From contig NZ_JAUCMN010000007.1 of assembly GCF_030363035.1 (NCBI RefSeq), positions 62,001-126,000 of the forward strand: DNA of 64,000 nt, given 5' to 3'. This document shows, in pieces, positions 50,645 through 59,317 of this stretch (position 1 is the stretch's first letter; each line of letters opens with the position of its first letter). The notes under the pieces were generated by a model. The model saw only the letters and a program-made list of their open reading frames with translations. It ran no database searches and was not told the origin of the DNA. The translations under genes and the position numbers were made by a program. Source of the stretch: Curtobacterium caseinilyticum (GTDB lineage Bacteria; Actinomycetota; Actinomycetes; Actinomycetales; Microbacteriaceae).

Positions 50645-51077
50645 GTGACTGCTGCGCTCCCAGCGACGCCGGCCGTACCCGCGGAACAGCGATGCCGCGT
50701 GACTCCTGCGGTCCCACCGGGCCCGGCCGCACGGGCGGAACAGGGAGACCGAGTGGCTGGTGTGGTCCCAGCGGCCCCGGCCGTAGCCGCGAGGCAGCGA
50801 TACCGCATGACTCCTGCGACCCCATTGGGCCCGGCCGCACGCGCGGAACAGGGAAACCGCGTGGCTGTTGCGGTCCCAGCGGCCCCGGCTGCATCCGCGA
50901 AACAGCGACACCGCGTGAATGCTGCGGTCCCCATCGGGCCTGGCCGTATCCGCGGAACAGGGAGACCGCGTGACAGCTGCGGTCTCAGCGGCCCCCGTAG
51001 TACCAGCGAAACGGCGGTACCGCGTAACTCCTGCGGTCTCAGCGGTCCCGGCCGTACACGCAGTACACCGATACCGC
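50645..51077. repeat. 54-bp tandem repeat array (8 degenerate units)
   Basis: Units start with GTGACTCCTGCGGTCCCA-like sequence and end with GGAACAGGGAGACCGC-like sequence, at 50645, 50699, 50753, 50807, 50861, 50915 (55 bp), 50970 and 51024. Because 54 is a multiple of three and no stops occur, all frames stay open and encode 18-residue repeats. The +1-base unit at 50915 breaks each frame, which argues against a real protein. Alternate units are most alike (GGGAGACC against GCGATACC ends), hinting at a 108-bp higher-order unit. Confidence 0.75.
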
Positions 51078-51708
51078 CCCGACTCCCGCGGTCTCGAATT
51101 CTCCACCAATCCCAACGGCACTCGCGACCTTGCGCTACCGCAGGATTCCGGCGATCCCACCGGTAACGGTCGCGTCGGCAACGCGACACGACCGCACGAC
51201 TTCAGCGGCGCGAACGGTCCCGACCACTCCGCGGCTCGAGCCGCTTCGGCGTTGATCGCGATCCTCGCGGCTCCGGCGGACCACGGCACCCTCGCGGCTC
51301 CGGCGGACCATGGTGTGCCTGGAGCGCGCTTCGAAGGGCCCCGCCCTAGACTCAGGCGCCACCGCGCTCAGCGACATGAGGTTCTAGTGCTCTTGGACAC
51401 CGGTGCTGTGAGAGGCTCCGGGTACGCCGAAACCGCGCGACCGCCTGGGGTCAGGAGCACCAGGCCCTCCGGAGCGCCGGGCCTTCGAGGGGGCCTGAGC
51501 GGCCCGATGCCGCCTTGCAGACGGCCTCCCGGCTACCAGGGGTCTTCGGCGCCCGGGTTGTCCGGTGTTCACAAGCCTCAGGGCCTCGTAGCCGCGTCAG
51601 GATTCGCGATGGCAGCGAGCAGGACGGCAGCGCCCTGATCTGCCGGGAGACGGGCACACAGCACCGCTCAGACGCCTTCTCTCCGCGAAGGACGGGGCGC
51701 GAGGGGCC
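51078..51708. other. gene-poor stretch downstream of parB
   Basis: Further degraded repeat-like sequence. A short direct duplication (CTCGCGGCTCCGGCGGACCA) occurs at 51264-51283 and 51291-51310. No clear gene is seen. It forms the tail of the parB transcript, and no canonical hairpin was identified. Confidence 0.4.
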
Positions 51709-52686
51709 TCAGTCTGCGATGTCGCGGATCCCGAGCTCGCCGAGGATGCGATTCAGGTCATCCCCGTTCGCGAAGTCGATCGTCACGGAGCTCTTCCGAG
51801 CGCCGACCGCGATCTTGACCCGGGTGTTGAGACGGTCCCCGATCCGCTCCGCCAGATCGTTGAAGTGCGCCTGTCGCTTGGTCGGCTCTGCCTTGGGCTT
51901 CACGGGCGTCTTCGCCGACAACTGCTGCGCGATCGCCTCGGCCGCACGAACGGACAGGTCCTCGTTGACGATCTTCTCGGCGAGGTACTCCATCGCCTCG
52001 GCATCCGGTGCAGCGAGGATCGCGCGGGCGTGACCCGCCGAGAGCACGCCGGCAGCCACGCGCCGCTGGACGGGGGAGGGCAGGCGGAGCAGACGGATCG
52101 TGTTGGTGATCTGCGGCCGCGACCGCCCGATGCGCTGGGCGAGCTGCTCCTGGGTGATCCCGAAGTCGGCCAGGAGCTGCTGGTAGGCGGACGCCTCTTC
52201 GAGCGGGTTGAGCTGAGCACGGTGCAGGTTCTCGAGCAGGGCATCGCGGAGCATCGCGTCGTCGGGGGTGTCCTTGACGATCGCCGGGATCGTCGAGAGA
52301 CCGAGTTCCTTCGTCGCCCGGAGACGACGCTCGCCCATGATCAGCTCGTACTGCGGCTCCGTGCCCTTCGCGCCGGCGATCGGGCGCACCACGATCGGCT
52401 GCAGCACGCCGATCTCGCGGATCGAGTGCACGAGCTCCTGGAGCTCCTCCTCGCGGAACTCCTTCCGCGGCTGCTGCGCATTCGGCACGACGTCGAGCGG
52501 GTTGAGGTTGGCGAGGCGTGCGCCCGGCACAGCGACCAGGTCCTCCGCGGTCCCTGCGCCCGTGGGGGCGGACGCGGGGGACCCGCCCGTCGGGAAGAAG
52601 ACGTCGACCGGCCGGTCCTGCTGGTCGCTCGCCGTCGGGATGAGGGCCCCGATGCCCCTGCCGAGCCCGGTCCGCTTCGGTGCCAT
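51709..52686 (-). CDS. parB: chromosome partitioning protein ParB
   Basis: The 325-residue CTPase/DNA clamp starts MAPKRTGLGRGIGALIPTAS. The CTP-binding region has NAQQPRKEFREEELQELVHS and LIMGERRLRATKELGLSTIP. The helix-turn-helix domain has LADFGITQEQLAQRIGRSRP, and the C-terminal dimer domain ends ILGELGIRDIAD. It overlaps parA by one base (TGATG). ATG 52686 was chosen. Four parS sites lie within 5 kb. Confidence 0.96.
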   Translation of the reverse strand: MAPKRTGLGRGIGALIPTASDQQDRPVDVFFPTGGSPASAPTGAGTAEDLVAVPGARLANLNPLDVVPNAQQPRKEFREEELQELVHSIREIGVLQPIVVRPIAGAKGTEPQYELIMGERRLRATKELGLSTIPAIVKDTPDDAMLRDALLENLHRAQLNPLEEASAYQQLLADFGITQEQLAQRIGRSRPQITNTIRLLRLPSPVQRRVAAGVLSAGHARAILAAPDAEAMEYLAEKIVNEDLSVRAAEAIAQQLSAKTPVKPKAEPTKRQAHFNDLAERIGDRLNTRVKIAVGARKSSVTIDFANGDDLNRILGELGIRDIAD

Positions 52687-53579
52687 CAGTTCTGCGCTCC
52701 TCGTGCTGCGATCTCGGCAGCCGCCTCCAGGTAGGAGAGCGACCCGGACGAGTTGACGTCGTACGACACGACACTCTGCCCGTAACTCGGTGCCTCGCTG
52801 ACCCGCACCGATCGGGGGATCATCGCTTTCAGCACCTGGTCCCCGAAGTGCTCCCGCACGTCCGCCGCGACCTGGTTGGACAGGTTCGTCCGGCCGTCGA
52901 ACATGGTCAGGAGGATCGTCGAGACGCGGAGGTTCGGGTTGAGGTGCCGCTCGATCAACTCGATGTTCCGCAGGAGCTGGCTCAGCCCCTCGAGCGCGTA
53001 GTACTCGGTCTGGATCGGGATGAGGACCTCTTGCGCCGCCACGAATGCGTTGATCGTCAGCAGCCCGAGCGAGGGCGGGCAGTCGATGAAGACGTAGTGG
53101 TAGGGCTCGTCGAGCGACGACAGGTACTGGTCGAGGGCCGTGCGGAGCCGCTGCTCGCGGGCGACGAGGGAGACGAGCTCGATCTCGGCACCGGCCAGGT
53201 GGATCGTCGCCGGAACACACCAGAGCGTGTCCGACTCGGGGGAGCGCTGCACCGTGTCCGCGATCGGCGCCTCGTCGACGATCACGTCGTAGATGCTGGC
53301 CACCTCGGCTTGGTGGTCCACCCCGAGTGCGGTGGAGGCATTCCCCTGCGGGTCCAGGTCGATCACGAGGACGCGCGCACCGCCGTGCGCGAGCGCGGCA
53401 GCGAGGTTGACGGTGGTCGTCGTCTTGCCGACCCCACCCTTCTGGTTCGAGATCGTGAAGACTCGCGTCTTCGCCGGCAGCGGGAACTGCTGCGTGGCGA
53501 TGGCTCGACGCCGACGGTTCAGGTCAGCGATCTCGCGTGCCAGGGGCGTTGACGCGTCGTAGTCGGTCGAAGAACTCAA
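52686..53579 (-). CDS. parA: chromosome partitioning ATPase ParA (Soj)
   Basis: The 297-residue deviant Walker ATPase has the signature ISNQKGGVGKTTTTVNLAAA, the Walker A' VLVIDLDPQGNASTALG and Walker B YHYVFIDCPPSLGLLTINAF. It drives segregation of ParB-parS complexes. parS site 4 lies about 24-39 bases upstream of its start. It is coupled to parB. Confidence 0.97.
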   Translation of the reverse strand: MSSSTDYDASTPLAREIADLNRRRRAIATQQFPLPAKTRVFTISNQKGGVGKTTTTVNLAAALAHGGARVLVIDLDPQGNASTALGVDHQAEVASIYDVIVDEAPIADTVQRSPESDTLWCVPATIHLAGAEIELVSLVAREQRLRTALDQYLSSLDEPYHYVFIDCPPSLGLLTINAFVAAQEVLIPIQTEYYALEGLSQLLRNIELIERHLNPNLRVSTILLTMFDGRTNLSNQVAADVREHFGDQVLKAMIPRSVRVSEAPSYGQSVVSYDVNSSGSLSYLEAAAEIAARGAQN

Positions 53580-53602
53580 CGAAGGCCTCTTCCCCGGTTC
53601 GG

Positions 53603-53618
53603 TGTTTCACGTGGAACG
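53603..53618. other. parS centromere site 4
   Basis: TGTTTCACGTGGAACG has one half identical to consensus. It is located just before the parA start, a position suited to ParB feedback on parAB. Confidence 0.88.
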
Positions 53619-53660
53619 TCCGGCCCATCACACCCGGCAGAGCCGATCTGAGCCGCAGCG

Positions 53661-54305
53661 TCAGTCAACTGTAGCCCGGAAGACGCGAGTGGTCTCCTCG
53701 ACCACACCGTCTCCGAGCTCCAAGACCTCGACGTCCTCAAGTCGCTTGCGCAGGATCACCTTGCGTGCCTTCTCGACCTCTTCGTCGACCCGCGCACCCT
53801 TCATCAGGATGAGCTGGCCTCCCGAGCGAACGAGGGGCACGGTGATGGGGATGAGCTTCGACAGCGCGCTCACGGCGCGTGCTGTGACTTGATCGACGAC
53901 GATCTCGTCAGCCACGTCCTCAGCCCGAGCGCGGACGACGGTGACGTTGTCGAGTCCGAGGCGATCCGCCTCGGTCCGCAACCACTCGCACCGTCGCTCC
54001 ATGGGCTCGATCAGGATGAAGGCGACGTCCGGACGCGCGATGGCGAGCACCAGGCCGGGGAGACCGGCTCCGGACCCGACGTCGGCGACGCGACCACGAG
54101 CCTCCAGGAGGGGAGCGAGGAGTGCAGAATTGAGGATGTGTCGCGTCCAGAGACGAGGCAACTCGAGGGGTCCGATCAGACCGAGCTCCTCACCGCGCCG
54201 TCCCAGCTCGTTCGTGAACGACCGGGCCAACTCGATGCGGTCACCGAAGAGCTGGGCCGCGGCAGCCGGCTCCTGTTCGAGGACCGGCGCGGACGCGTCC
54301 GTCAT
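53661..54305 (-). CDS. rsmG: 16S rRNA (guanine-527-N7) methyltransferase RsmG
   Basis: The 214-residue GidB/RsmG protein has the SAM site GRVADVGSGAGLPGLVLAIA and ERRCEWLRTEADRLGLDNVT. RARAEDVADEIVVDQVTARA carries the conserved residues near the catalytic site. It overlaps jag by four bases (ATGA). Confidence 0.95.
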   Translation of the reverse strand: MTDASAPVLEQEPAAAAQLFGDRIELARSFTNELGRRGEELGLIGPLELPRLWTRHILNSALLAPLLEARGRVADVGSGAGLPGLVLAIARPDVAFILIEPMERRCEWLRTEADRLGLDNVTVVRARAEDVADEIVVDQVTARAVSALSKLIPITVPLVRSGGQLILMKGARVDEEVEKARKVILRKRLEDVEVLELGDGVVEETTRVFRATVD

Positions 54306-54811
54306 CGGGTGACGACCGTGTGGCGGTCTCGTCCCTCGCCTTCGGACTCCGAGTGGAAGCCCTTCTCCGCGACCAGGTCGTGGACGAGCTTGCGCTCGTA
54401 CGACGACATCGGCGGCAGAGCAGCCGTGGCCGACCCGGCCTCGATGCGCTCGACCGCGGTGTCGACCAGACGCTGCAGCTCGGTCGCACGGGCGTCCCGA
54501 GAGCCACCGACGTCGAGGATGAGGCGGCTGAACTCACCGGTCTCCGCCTGCACCGCGATGCGCGTGAGCTCCTGCAGCGCCGACACCGTGTCGGGCTTCG
54601 AGAGCACACGCAGCGCGCCGCCCTCGTCCGTCACCGACAGGTAGACGCGACCCGCGCGCTCCTCGATCTCGATGTCGCCGTCGAGGTCGCAGATGTCGAG
54701 CAGCTCCTCGATGTAGTCCGCCGCGATGTCCGCCTCGTCACGCGCGTCGTCGTCGACGGTCGTGGCTCCCTCGGTGGTGTCGACGGCTGCTGCGGTGTCC
54801 TGCTCGGTCAC
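54302..54811 (-). CDS. jag: Jag/KhpB-like R3H and KH domain RNA-binding protein
   Basis: The 169-residue protein has an acidic N-terminal stretch, a KH domain (GALRVLSKPDTVSALQELTR and LILDVGGSRDARATELQRLV) and a C-terminal R3H domain (LPPMSSYERKLVHDLVAEKG). GTG 54811 is the start, one base after the yidC stop. It binds RNA in partnership with KhpA in other bacteria. Confidence 0.9.
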   Translation of the reverse strand: MTEQDTAAAVDTTEGATTVDDDARDEADIAADYIEELLDICDLDGDIEIEERAGRVYLSVTDEGGALRVLSKPDTVSALQELTRIAVQAETGEFSRLILDVGGSRDARATELQRLVDTAVERIEAGSATAALPPMSSYERKLVHDLVAEKGFHSESEGEGRDRHTVVTR

Positions 54812-55774
54812 TTACTTCTTCCCGTTCTTCTTGGAGCGGTTCTTGCCCACCGGCTGCTGACGCTGGGTGGTCACACGGACGGGCTCGACCTCGACGGCGG
54901 TCGCACCGGCGCCGGCCTCGGCGAGCACCGGCGTGCCGCGGCGCTGGGCCTTCTTGGCCAGGCGAGCCTCGCGGGCGAGGGCGGCCTCGGAGCCCGGCGT
55001 CGGCATGCTGCGGATGACGAAGTACTGCTGCGCCATGGTCCAGATGTTCGAGGCCAGCCAGTAGAACATGACGCCGAGGGGGAAGCTGAGACCCGAGATC
55101 ACGAAGACCAACGGGAGGATGTACAGCATCATCTTCTGCTGCCGGTACATCGGCGACGCCTTGGTCTCCGGCGACATGTTCTTCGCGACCAGCTGCAGCT
55201 GCGTGATGAACTGCGACGCCGTCATCACGACGATCATGAAGCCCGCGATGACCCGCACCTCCCACCCGGAGGCGTTCGTGAAGGTCTCGTGCAGGGGGGC
55301 GCCGAACAGGGCCGCGTTGCCGAAGTCCTGCGCCAGGGTGTTCGTCAGCAGGCCGATGCCCGTCTTGTTGATCTGCGCCTCGTGCAGCACGGAGTACAGC
55401 GAGAAGAAGATCGGCATCTGGATGAGCAGCGGCAGGCAGGAGCTCAGCGGGTTCGTCCCGGTCTCCTTGTAGAGCGCCATGGTCTCGCGGCTCATGGCCT
55501 CGCGCGAGAACTGGTCCTTCTTGCCCTTGTACTTGTCCTGGATCTTCTTGAGCTGCGGCGCCACCTCGAGCATGCGTCGCTGCGACTTGATCTGCCGGAC
55601 GAAGATCGGGATGAGCGCTGCACGGACCACGAAGGTCAGGAAGATGATCGACAGCACCCAGGTGATGCCGGCCGACGGGTCCATGCCGATCGACTCGAAG
55701 ATCCAGTGGAAGGCCACGAGGATCGCCGAGACCACCCACTTCAGTGGCCAGAGGATCGTTCCGATGAAGTCCAT
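54812..55774 (-). CDS. yidC: membrane protein insertase YidC
   Basis: The 320-residue Oxa1-type insertase has a C-terminal-conserved five-TM core: WVLSIIFLTFVVRAALIPIF with the hydrophilic-groove Arg, GTNPLSSCLPLLIQMPIFFS and FVISGLSFPLGVMFYWLASN. The tail is basic (GKNRSKKNGKK). ATG 55774 is proposed; GTG 55786 would overlap the yidD stop and add four residues. It lies after yidD and before jag. Confidence 0.95.
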   Translation of the reverse strand: MDFIGTILWPLKWVVSAILVAFHWIFESIGMDPSAGITWVLSIIFLTFVVRAALIPIFVRQIKSQRRMLEVAPQLKKIQDKYKGKKDQFSREAMSRETMALYKETGTNPLSSCLPLLIQMPIFFSLYSVLHEAQINKTGIGLLTNTLAQDFGNAALFGAPLHETFTNASGWEVRVIAGFMIVVMTASQFITQLQLVAKNMSPETKASPMYRQQKMMLYILPLVFVISGLSFPLGVMFYWLASNIWTMAQQYFVIRSMPTPGSEAALAREARLAKKAQRRGTPVLAEAGAGATAVEVEPVRVTTQRQQPVGKNRSKKNGKK

Positions 55775-55782
55775 GAGGACGG

Positions 55783-56163
55783 TCACGCCTTTCGAGTGCG
55801 CTGGGGGAGCAGGACCGGGCGACGGGCATCGCCGGACGACTGGGGGTACGGCTGGGTCGGGGGGAGCACGAACCCGAACCGGCTGAGGCGGTACGGACGA
55901 CCGCGCTCGCGCACGTCGTCGATCCCGCCTGCAGCCCAGGGGTTGCACCGCGCGATCCGCCACGCACCCATGGCCGAGCCGCGCACGACGCCGTACTGCT
56001 GGATGGCCTCGAGCGCGTACCGCGAGCACGACGGGTGGTACCGGCAGACGTTCCCGTACAGGGGGGAGATCACCGCACGGTAGGCACGCAGCACGACGAC
56101 GCACACGTTGCGCGGGAGCAACGCGACGACCCAGGCCAGCCGGGTCCACAGGGTGCGGTTCAT
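55783..56163 (-). CDS. yidD: membrane protein insertion efficiency factor YidD
   Basis: The 126-residue protein has the signature YRAVISPLYGNVCRYHPSCS RYALEAIQ (residues 28-55) and RIARCNPWAAGGIDDV, with the conserved Cys residues. ATG 56163 overlaps the rnpA stop (ATGA). It precedes yidC, as in most bacteria. Confidence 0.96.
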   Translation of the reverse strand: MNRTLWTRLAWVVALLPRNVCVVVLRAYRAVISPLYGNVCRYHPSCSRYALEAIQQYGVVRGSAMGAWRIARCNPWAAGGIDDVRERGRPYRLSRFGFVLPPTQPYPQSSGDARRPVLLPQRTRKA

Positions 56164-56522
56164 GCTGCCTTCTCCACCCCGCGCGCGAAGGAGCGCGAGA
56201 CGTCTTCGAGCAGGGTAGGCCATCCGGCCTGCGCCGCGGCTGGCAAGGCCCTGATGACCACGTCGTGGCCGGTGGGCACCTGGGTCAGCAGCTCGTGCGC
56301 GATCGCCTTCAGCCGCCGCCGCACCGTGTTGCGGGTGACGGCGTTGCCCACCGTCTTCGCGACGATGAACCCGAAGCGGGTCGGGCCGTCCGAGCCGAGC
56401 TCGGCCCCGTCCGGTCGACGGACCACGGATACGACGACGTGCGCCGTGGCGCTCCTGCGACCACGACGCACGACGGACCGGTAGTCGTCGCCACGGACGA
56501 TCCGGTTGGCACGGGCCAACAC
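56160..56522 (-). CDS. rnpA: ribonuclease P protein component
   Basis: The 120-residue protein has MLARANRIVRGDDYRSVVRR as the N-terminal motif and the RNR-type motif TRNTVRRRLKAIAHE. GTG 56522 was chosen because MLARANR is the standard actinobacterial start. It partners the RNase P RNA and is co-transcribed with yidD. Confidence 0.95.
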   Translation of the reverse strand: MLARANRIVRGDDYRSVVRRGRRSATAHVVVSVVRRPDGAELGSDGPTRFGFIVAKTVGNAVTRNTVRRRLKAIAHELLTQVPTGHDVVIRALPAAAQAGWPTLLEDVSRSFARGVEKAA

Positions 56523-56598
56523 GATCGCTACCGGGTTCCGGTTCGGGACCGGACCAGGCGCTGCCCGGACGGGCGGGACCCGATCAGGCGCAGCCCGA

Positions 56599-56736
56599 TC
56601 AGGCGCTGAGCTCGGTGCGGCCCTTGCTGCGGCGCGCGGCGAGGATGGCGCGACCGGCACGGGTGCGCATGCGGGCGCGGAAGCCGTGCTTCTTGGCGCG
56701 ACGACGGTTGTTCGGCTGGAAGGTGCGCTTGCTCAT
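56599..56736 (-). CDS. rpmH: 50S ribosomal protein bL34
   Basis: The 45-residue protein [20 protein letters not shown] continues to [20 protein letters not shown], the bL34 signature. ATG 56736 follows GGAGATCATC. It is the first gene of the rpmH-rnpA-yidD-yidC operon. Confidence 0.98.
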   Translation of the reverse strand: MSKRTFQPNNRRRAKKHGFRARMRTRAGRAILAARRSKGRTELSA

Positions 56737-57239
56737 GATGATCTCCACACGGCTGCGCTGGAAGATGGGCTCAGCGCGAACCGCCACGTATGTATGTACA
56801 GCCGCTCGACGGGGCCGAACGACGCGATGGGCGCGACCAGGTGGCCGCAGTCAACTGGTTAACGGTACGTGACAGCGGCGAGCAGGTCAAACGGCTCCGG
56901 GCGACCGGCGCTCCGGGTGTCCGCGCACGATCATCATCCACATTGGGGAAAACGTGCGTTCGGTACGACTCGCTCGGACCCTTTACAGTGGTGTGATCGA
57001 TCGGCCCGTTCCGCGGAGCGACGGGGGAGTCACCTCCCCGCCCGTACCCGGACCGTCGTGGACAGGACTGTGGACAACCCTGTGGATCACCGCCGCGGGG
57101 TGACAGCGGTCCGGGCCGACGGAACCGGCCTCGCCGGAGGCCTCCCGCGCGCCGGGGACGACCGTGTCCGGCCACGTCCGACAGCCACCGAACGCCGACA
57201 GCAGCCGACAGCGACAGCAGACCAGGAGACGAGCGCGAC
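56737..57239. promoter_or_regulatory. rpmH-dnaA divergent promoter region
   Basis: The 503-bp gap contains TGTGGACAA at 57069-57077 and TGTGGATCA at 57081-57089, one-base variants of the DnaA box. TTTACAGTGGTGTGATC lies near 56983-56999. Divergent promoters for rpmH and dnaA are expected here. Confidence 0.6.
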
Positions 57240-58706
57240 ATGACGATGCCGGCCGACCCCGTCGAGGACCTCTGGTCCTCCGTCCTGGGCCTCCTCTCCG
57301 AGGACGACCGCATCACCCCGCAGCTGCACGGCTTCCTCAACCTGGTCGAACCGAAGGGCGTGCTCGCGGGCACCCTGTACCTCGAGGTCCCGAACGACCT
57401 GACCCGGGGCATGCTCGAGCAGCGCATCCGGATCCCCATCACCGAGGCCGTCTCGCGCGTCGGTGACGACTCGGTCGCGAACTTCGCCATCACGGTCAAC
57501 CCGGACATGGCCTCCGAGCCGCGGGTCGACCCGGTCGTGCCGAGCCACGTGCCCGAGTACGCCGAGCCGGTGCAGCAGCCCGTCGAGCAGAGCGCGGCGC
57601 CCCGGCAGTACATCGAGGCGCCGTTCGTGCCGAGCCAGATCGACTCCCCGGGCACCGGTGGACGTCCCGAGTCACGGCTCAACCCGAAGTACAACTTCGA
57701 CAACTTCGTCATCGGGTCGTCGAACCGCTTCGCCCACGCGGCTGCGGTCGCGGTGGCTGAAGCGCCGGCGAAGGCCTACAACCCGCTCTTCATCTACGGC
57801 GACTCCGGTCTCGGCAAGACGCACCTGCTCCACGCCATCGGGCACTACGCCGAGAGCCTGTACCCGGGCATCCGCGTCCGCTACGTGTCGAGCGAGGAGT
57901 TCACCAACGACTTCATCAACTCGATCGCCAACAACCGGTCGAACCAGTTCCAGCAGCGCTACCGCGACATCGACATCCTGCTGATCGACGACATCCAGTT
58001 CCTGCAGGGCAAGGACTCCACGCAGGAGGCCTTCTTCCACACCTTCAACACGCTGCACGACCACAACAAGCAGGTCGTCATCACGTCCGACGTCGCGCCG
58101 AAGCACCTGACCGGCTTCGAGGACCGCATGCGCTCCCGCTTCGAGTGGGGCCTGATCACCGACGTGCAGGCACCCGACCTCGAGACGCGCATCGCGATCC
58201 TCCGCAAGAAGGCGCAGTCCGACCACCTGCAGGTACCCGACGACATCCTCGAGTTCATGGCCTCGAAGGTGTCCAGCAACATCCGGGAGCTCGAGGGCAC
58301 GCTCATCCGCGTCACGGCCTTCGCGAGCCTCAACCGGACGGCCGTCGACATGGCGCTCGTGCAGACGGTGCTCAAGGACCTGATCACCCTCGACGACGAC
58401 AACGTGATCGCGCCGACGGACATCATCAACCACACCGCGGAGTACTTCAAGCTCTCCGTCGACGACCTGTACGGGTCGTCCCGGTCCCAGGCGATCGCGA
58501 CCGCGCGGCAGATCGCCATGTACCTGTGCCGTGAGATGACGAGCCTGTCGCTGCCCAAGATCGGGCAGCTCTTCGGCAACCGGGACCACACCACGGTCAT
58601 GTACGCCAACAAGAAGATCACCGAGCTGATGAAGGAGCGTCGGTCGATCTACAACCAGGTCACCGAGCTGACCAGCCGCATCAAGCAGGACCGCCGCTAC
58701 CGCTGA
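57240..58706 (+). CDS. dnaA: chromosomal replication initiator DnaA
   Basis: The 488-residue protein has domain I near the start and a Pro/Glu-rich domain II (VPSHVPEYAEPVQQPVEQSA). The AAA+ domain carries Walker A FIYGDSGLGKTHLLHAIGHY, Walker B IDILLIDDIQFLQGKDSTQE and sensor DPHDH region LHDHNKQVVITSDVAPKHL. The C-terminal HTH has LPKIGQLFGNRDHTTVMYAN. Its last codons (RIKQDRRYR) are repeated downstream at the DNA level. Confidence 0.98.
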   Translation: MTMPADPVEDLWSSVLGLLSEDDRITPQLHGFLNLVEPKGVLAGTLYLEVPNDLTRGMLEQRIRIPITEAVSRVGDDSVANFAITVNPDMASEPRVDPVVPSHVPEYAEPVQQPVEQSAAPRQYIEAPFVPSQIDSPGTGGRPESRLNPKYNFDNFVIGSSNRFAHAAAVAVAEAPAKAYNPLFIYGDSGLGKTHLLHAIGHYAESLYPGIRVRYVSSEEFTNDFINSIANNRSNQFQQRYRDIDILLIDDIQFLQGKDSTQEAFFHTFNTLHDHNKQVVITSDVAPKHLTGFEDRMRSRFEWGLITDVQAPDLETRIAILRKKAQSDHLQVPDDILEFMASKVSSNIRELEGTLIRVTAFASLNRTAVDMALVQTVLKDLITLDDDNVIAPTDIINHTAEYFKLSVDDLYGSSRSQAIATARQIAMYLCREMTSLSLPKIGQLFGNRDHTTVMYANKKITELMKERRSIYNQVTELTSRIKQDRRYR

Positions 58707-58805
58707 GGACGACCGGCACCGAGGCTGCACCCACGCGCATCGAGCAGGACCGCCGCCACCGCTGACGACGACCCGCGCCGAGGCTGCACGAGCAGGACCG
58801 CCGGC
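58677..58805. repeat. tandem duplication of the dnaA 3' end
   Basis: The unit CGCATC(A/G)AGCAGGACCGCC... starts at 58677 (inside dnaA) and 58736, a 59-bp period. A shorter third copy starts with GAGCAGGACCGCC at 58790. The duplicated block includes the last codons and stop of dnaA. Confidence 0.75.
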
Positions 58806-58829
58806 ACCGCCGGTGCGGACGCGCGTCCC

Positions 58830-58877
58830 GACGGACGGGAGGCGCGAGCCGGGCTGGCACCGCGCCTCCCGTCCGTC
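58830..58877. terminator. hairpin terminator after dnaA
   Basis: A perfect 17-bp stem (58830-58846 with 58861-58877, GACGGACGGGAGGCGCG) has a 14-base loop. It separates dnaA from the DnaA-box region. Confidence 0.85.
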
Positions 58878-58959
58878 ATGCCGTCGCATCCGCTGCAGCC
58901 GACCACCTCAGATCGGCCCGCCCGAACGCGCATCCACCATCTGAGACGGTTCCATGCGC

Positions 58960-59200
58960 CGAGTTTCCCCCAGTGTGGATAGCCTGTGGATAACTGTGGA
59001 GGACACGCGGTCCGGTTGTACACAGATCTGTACCCACCTGTGGAGACTGGGGATGGAAGCGGATAGATGACTTTTCTTCATCCAGATGCCGCCAACACCC
59101 GACTCACAACTCACACGTGTGTAGTTCCCTGTGGAGAAGCGGGATGCACAGAGTTATCCACACTGTGCACAGGCGTTAACACCATTGATCCTGGTTAACG
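58960..59200. other. replication origin oriC (DnaA-box cluster)
   Basis: In the dnaA-dnaN gap, TGTGGATAA at 58985-58993 and TTATCCACA at 59154-59162 are perfect DnaA boxes. TGTGGATAG (58974-58982), TGTGGAGGA, TGTGGAGAC and TGTGGAGAA are weaker. Relatively AT-rich sequence near 59060-59080 and 59172-59205 could be the unwinding region. Position between dnaA and dnaN is usual for actinobacteria. Confidence 0.85.
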
Positions 59201-59317
59201 ATGAAGTTCCGCGGGCCAACCCTGTGGACGGCGGGATGACAAGAAATCCGGGCCCTGCTCCGCTGTGCCACAATGGGGCGGCCGGACAGTCCGCACCGAT
59301 CGACAGGGGTCCCAGCT

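Noticed and set aside
50645-51077. CRISPR array
   Set aside because: The 54-bp units are contiguous and all similar, with no unique spacers and no cas genes.
49681-51289. Repeat-containing protein on either strand of the parS-parB gap
   Set aside because: All frames are open because the repeat is GC-rich and a multiple of three. One 55-bp unit breaks every frame, and no start with a good ribosome binding site fits.
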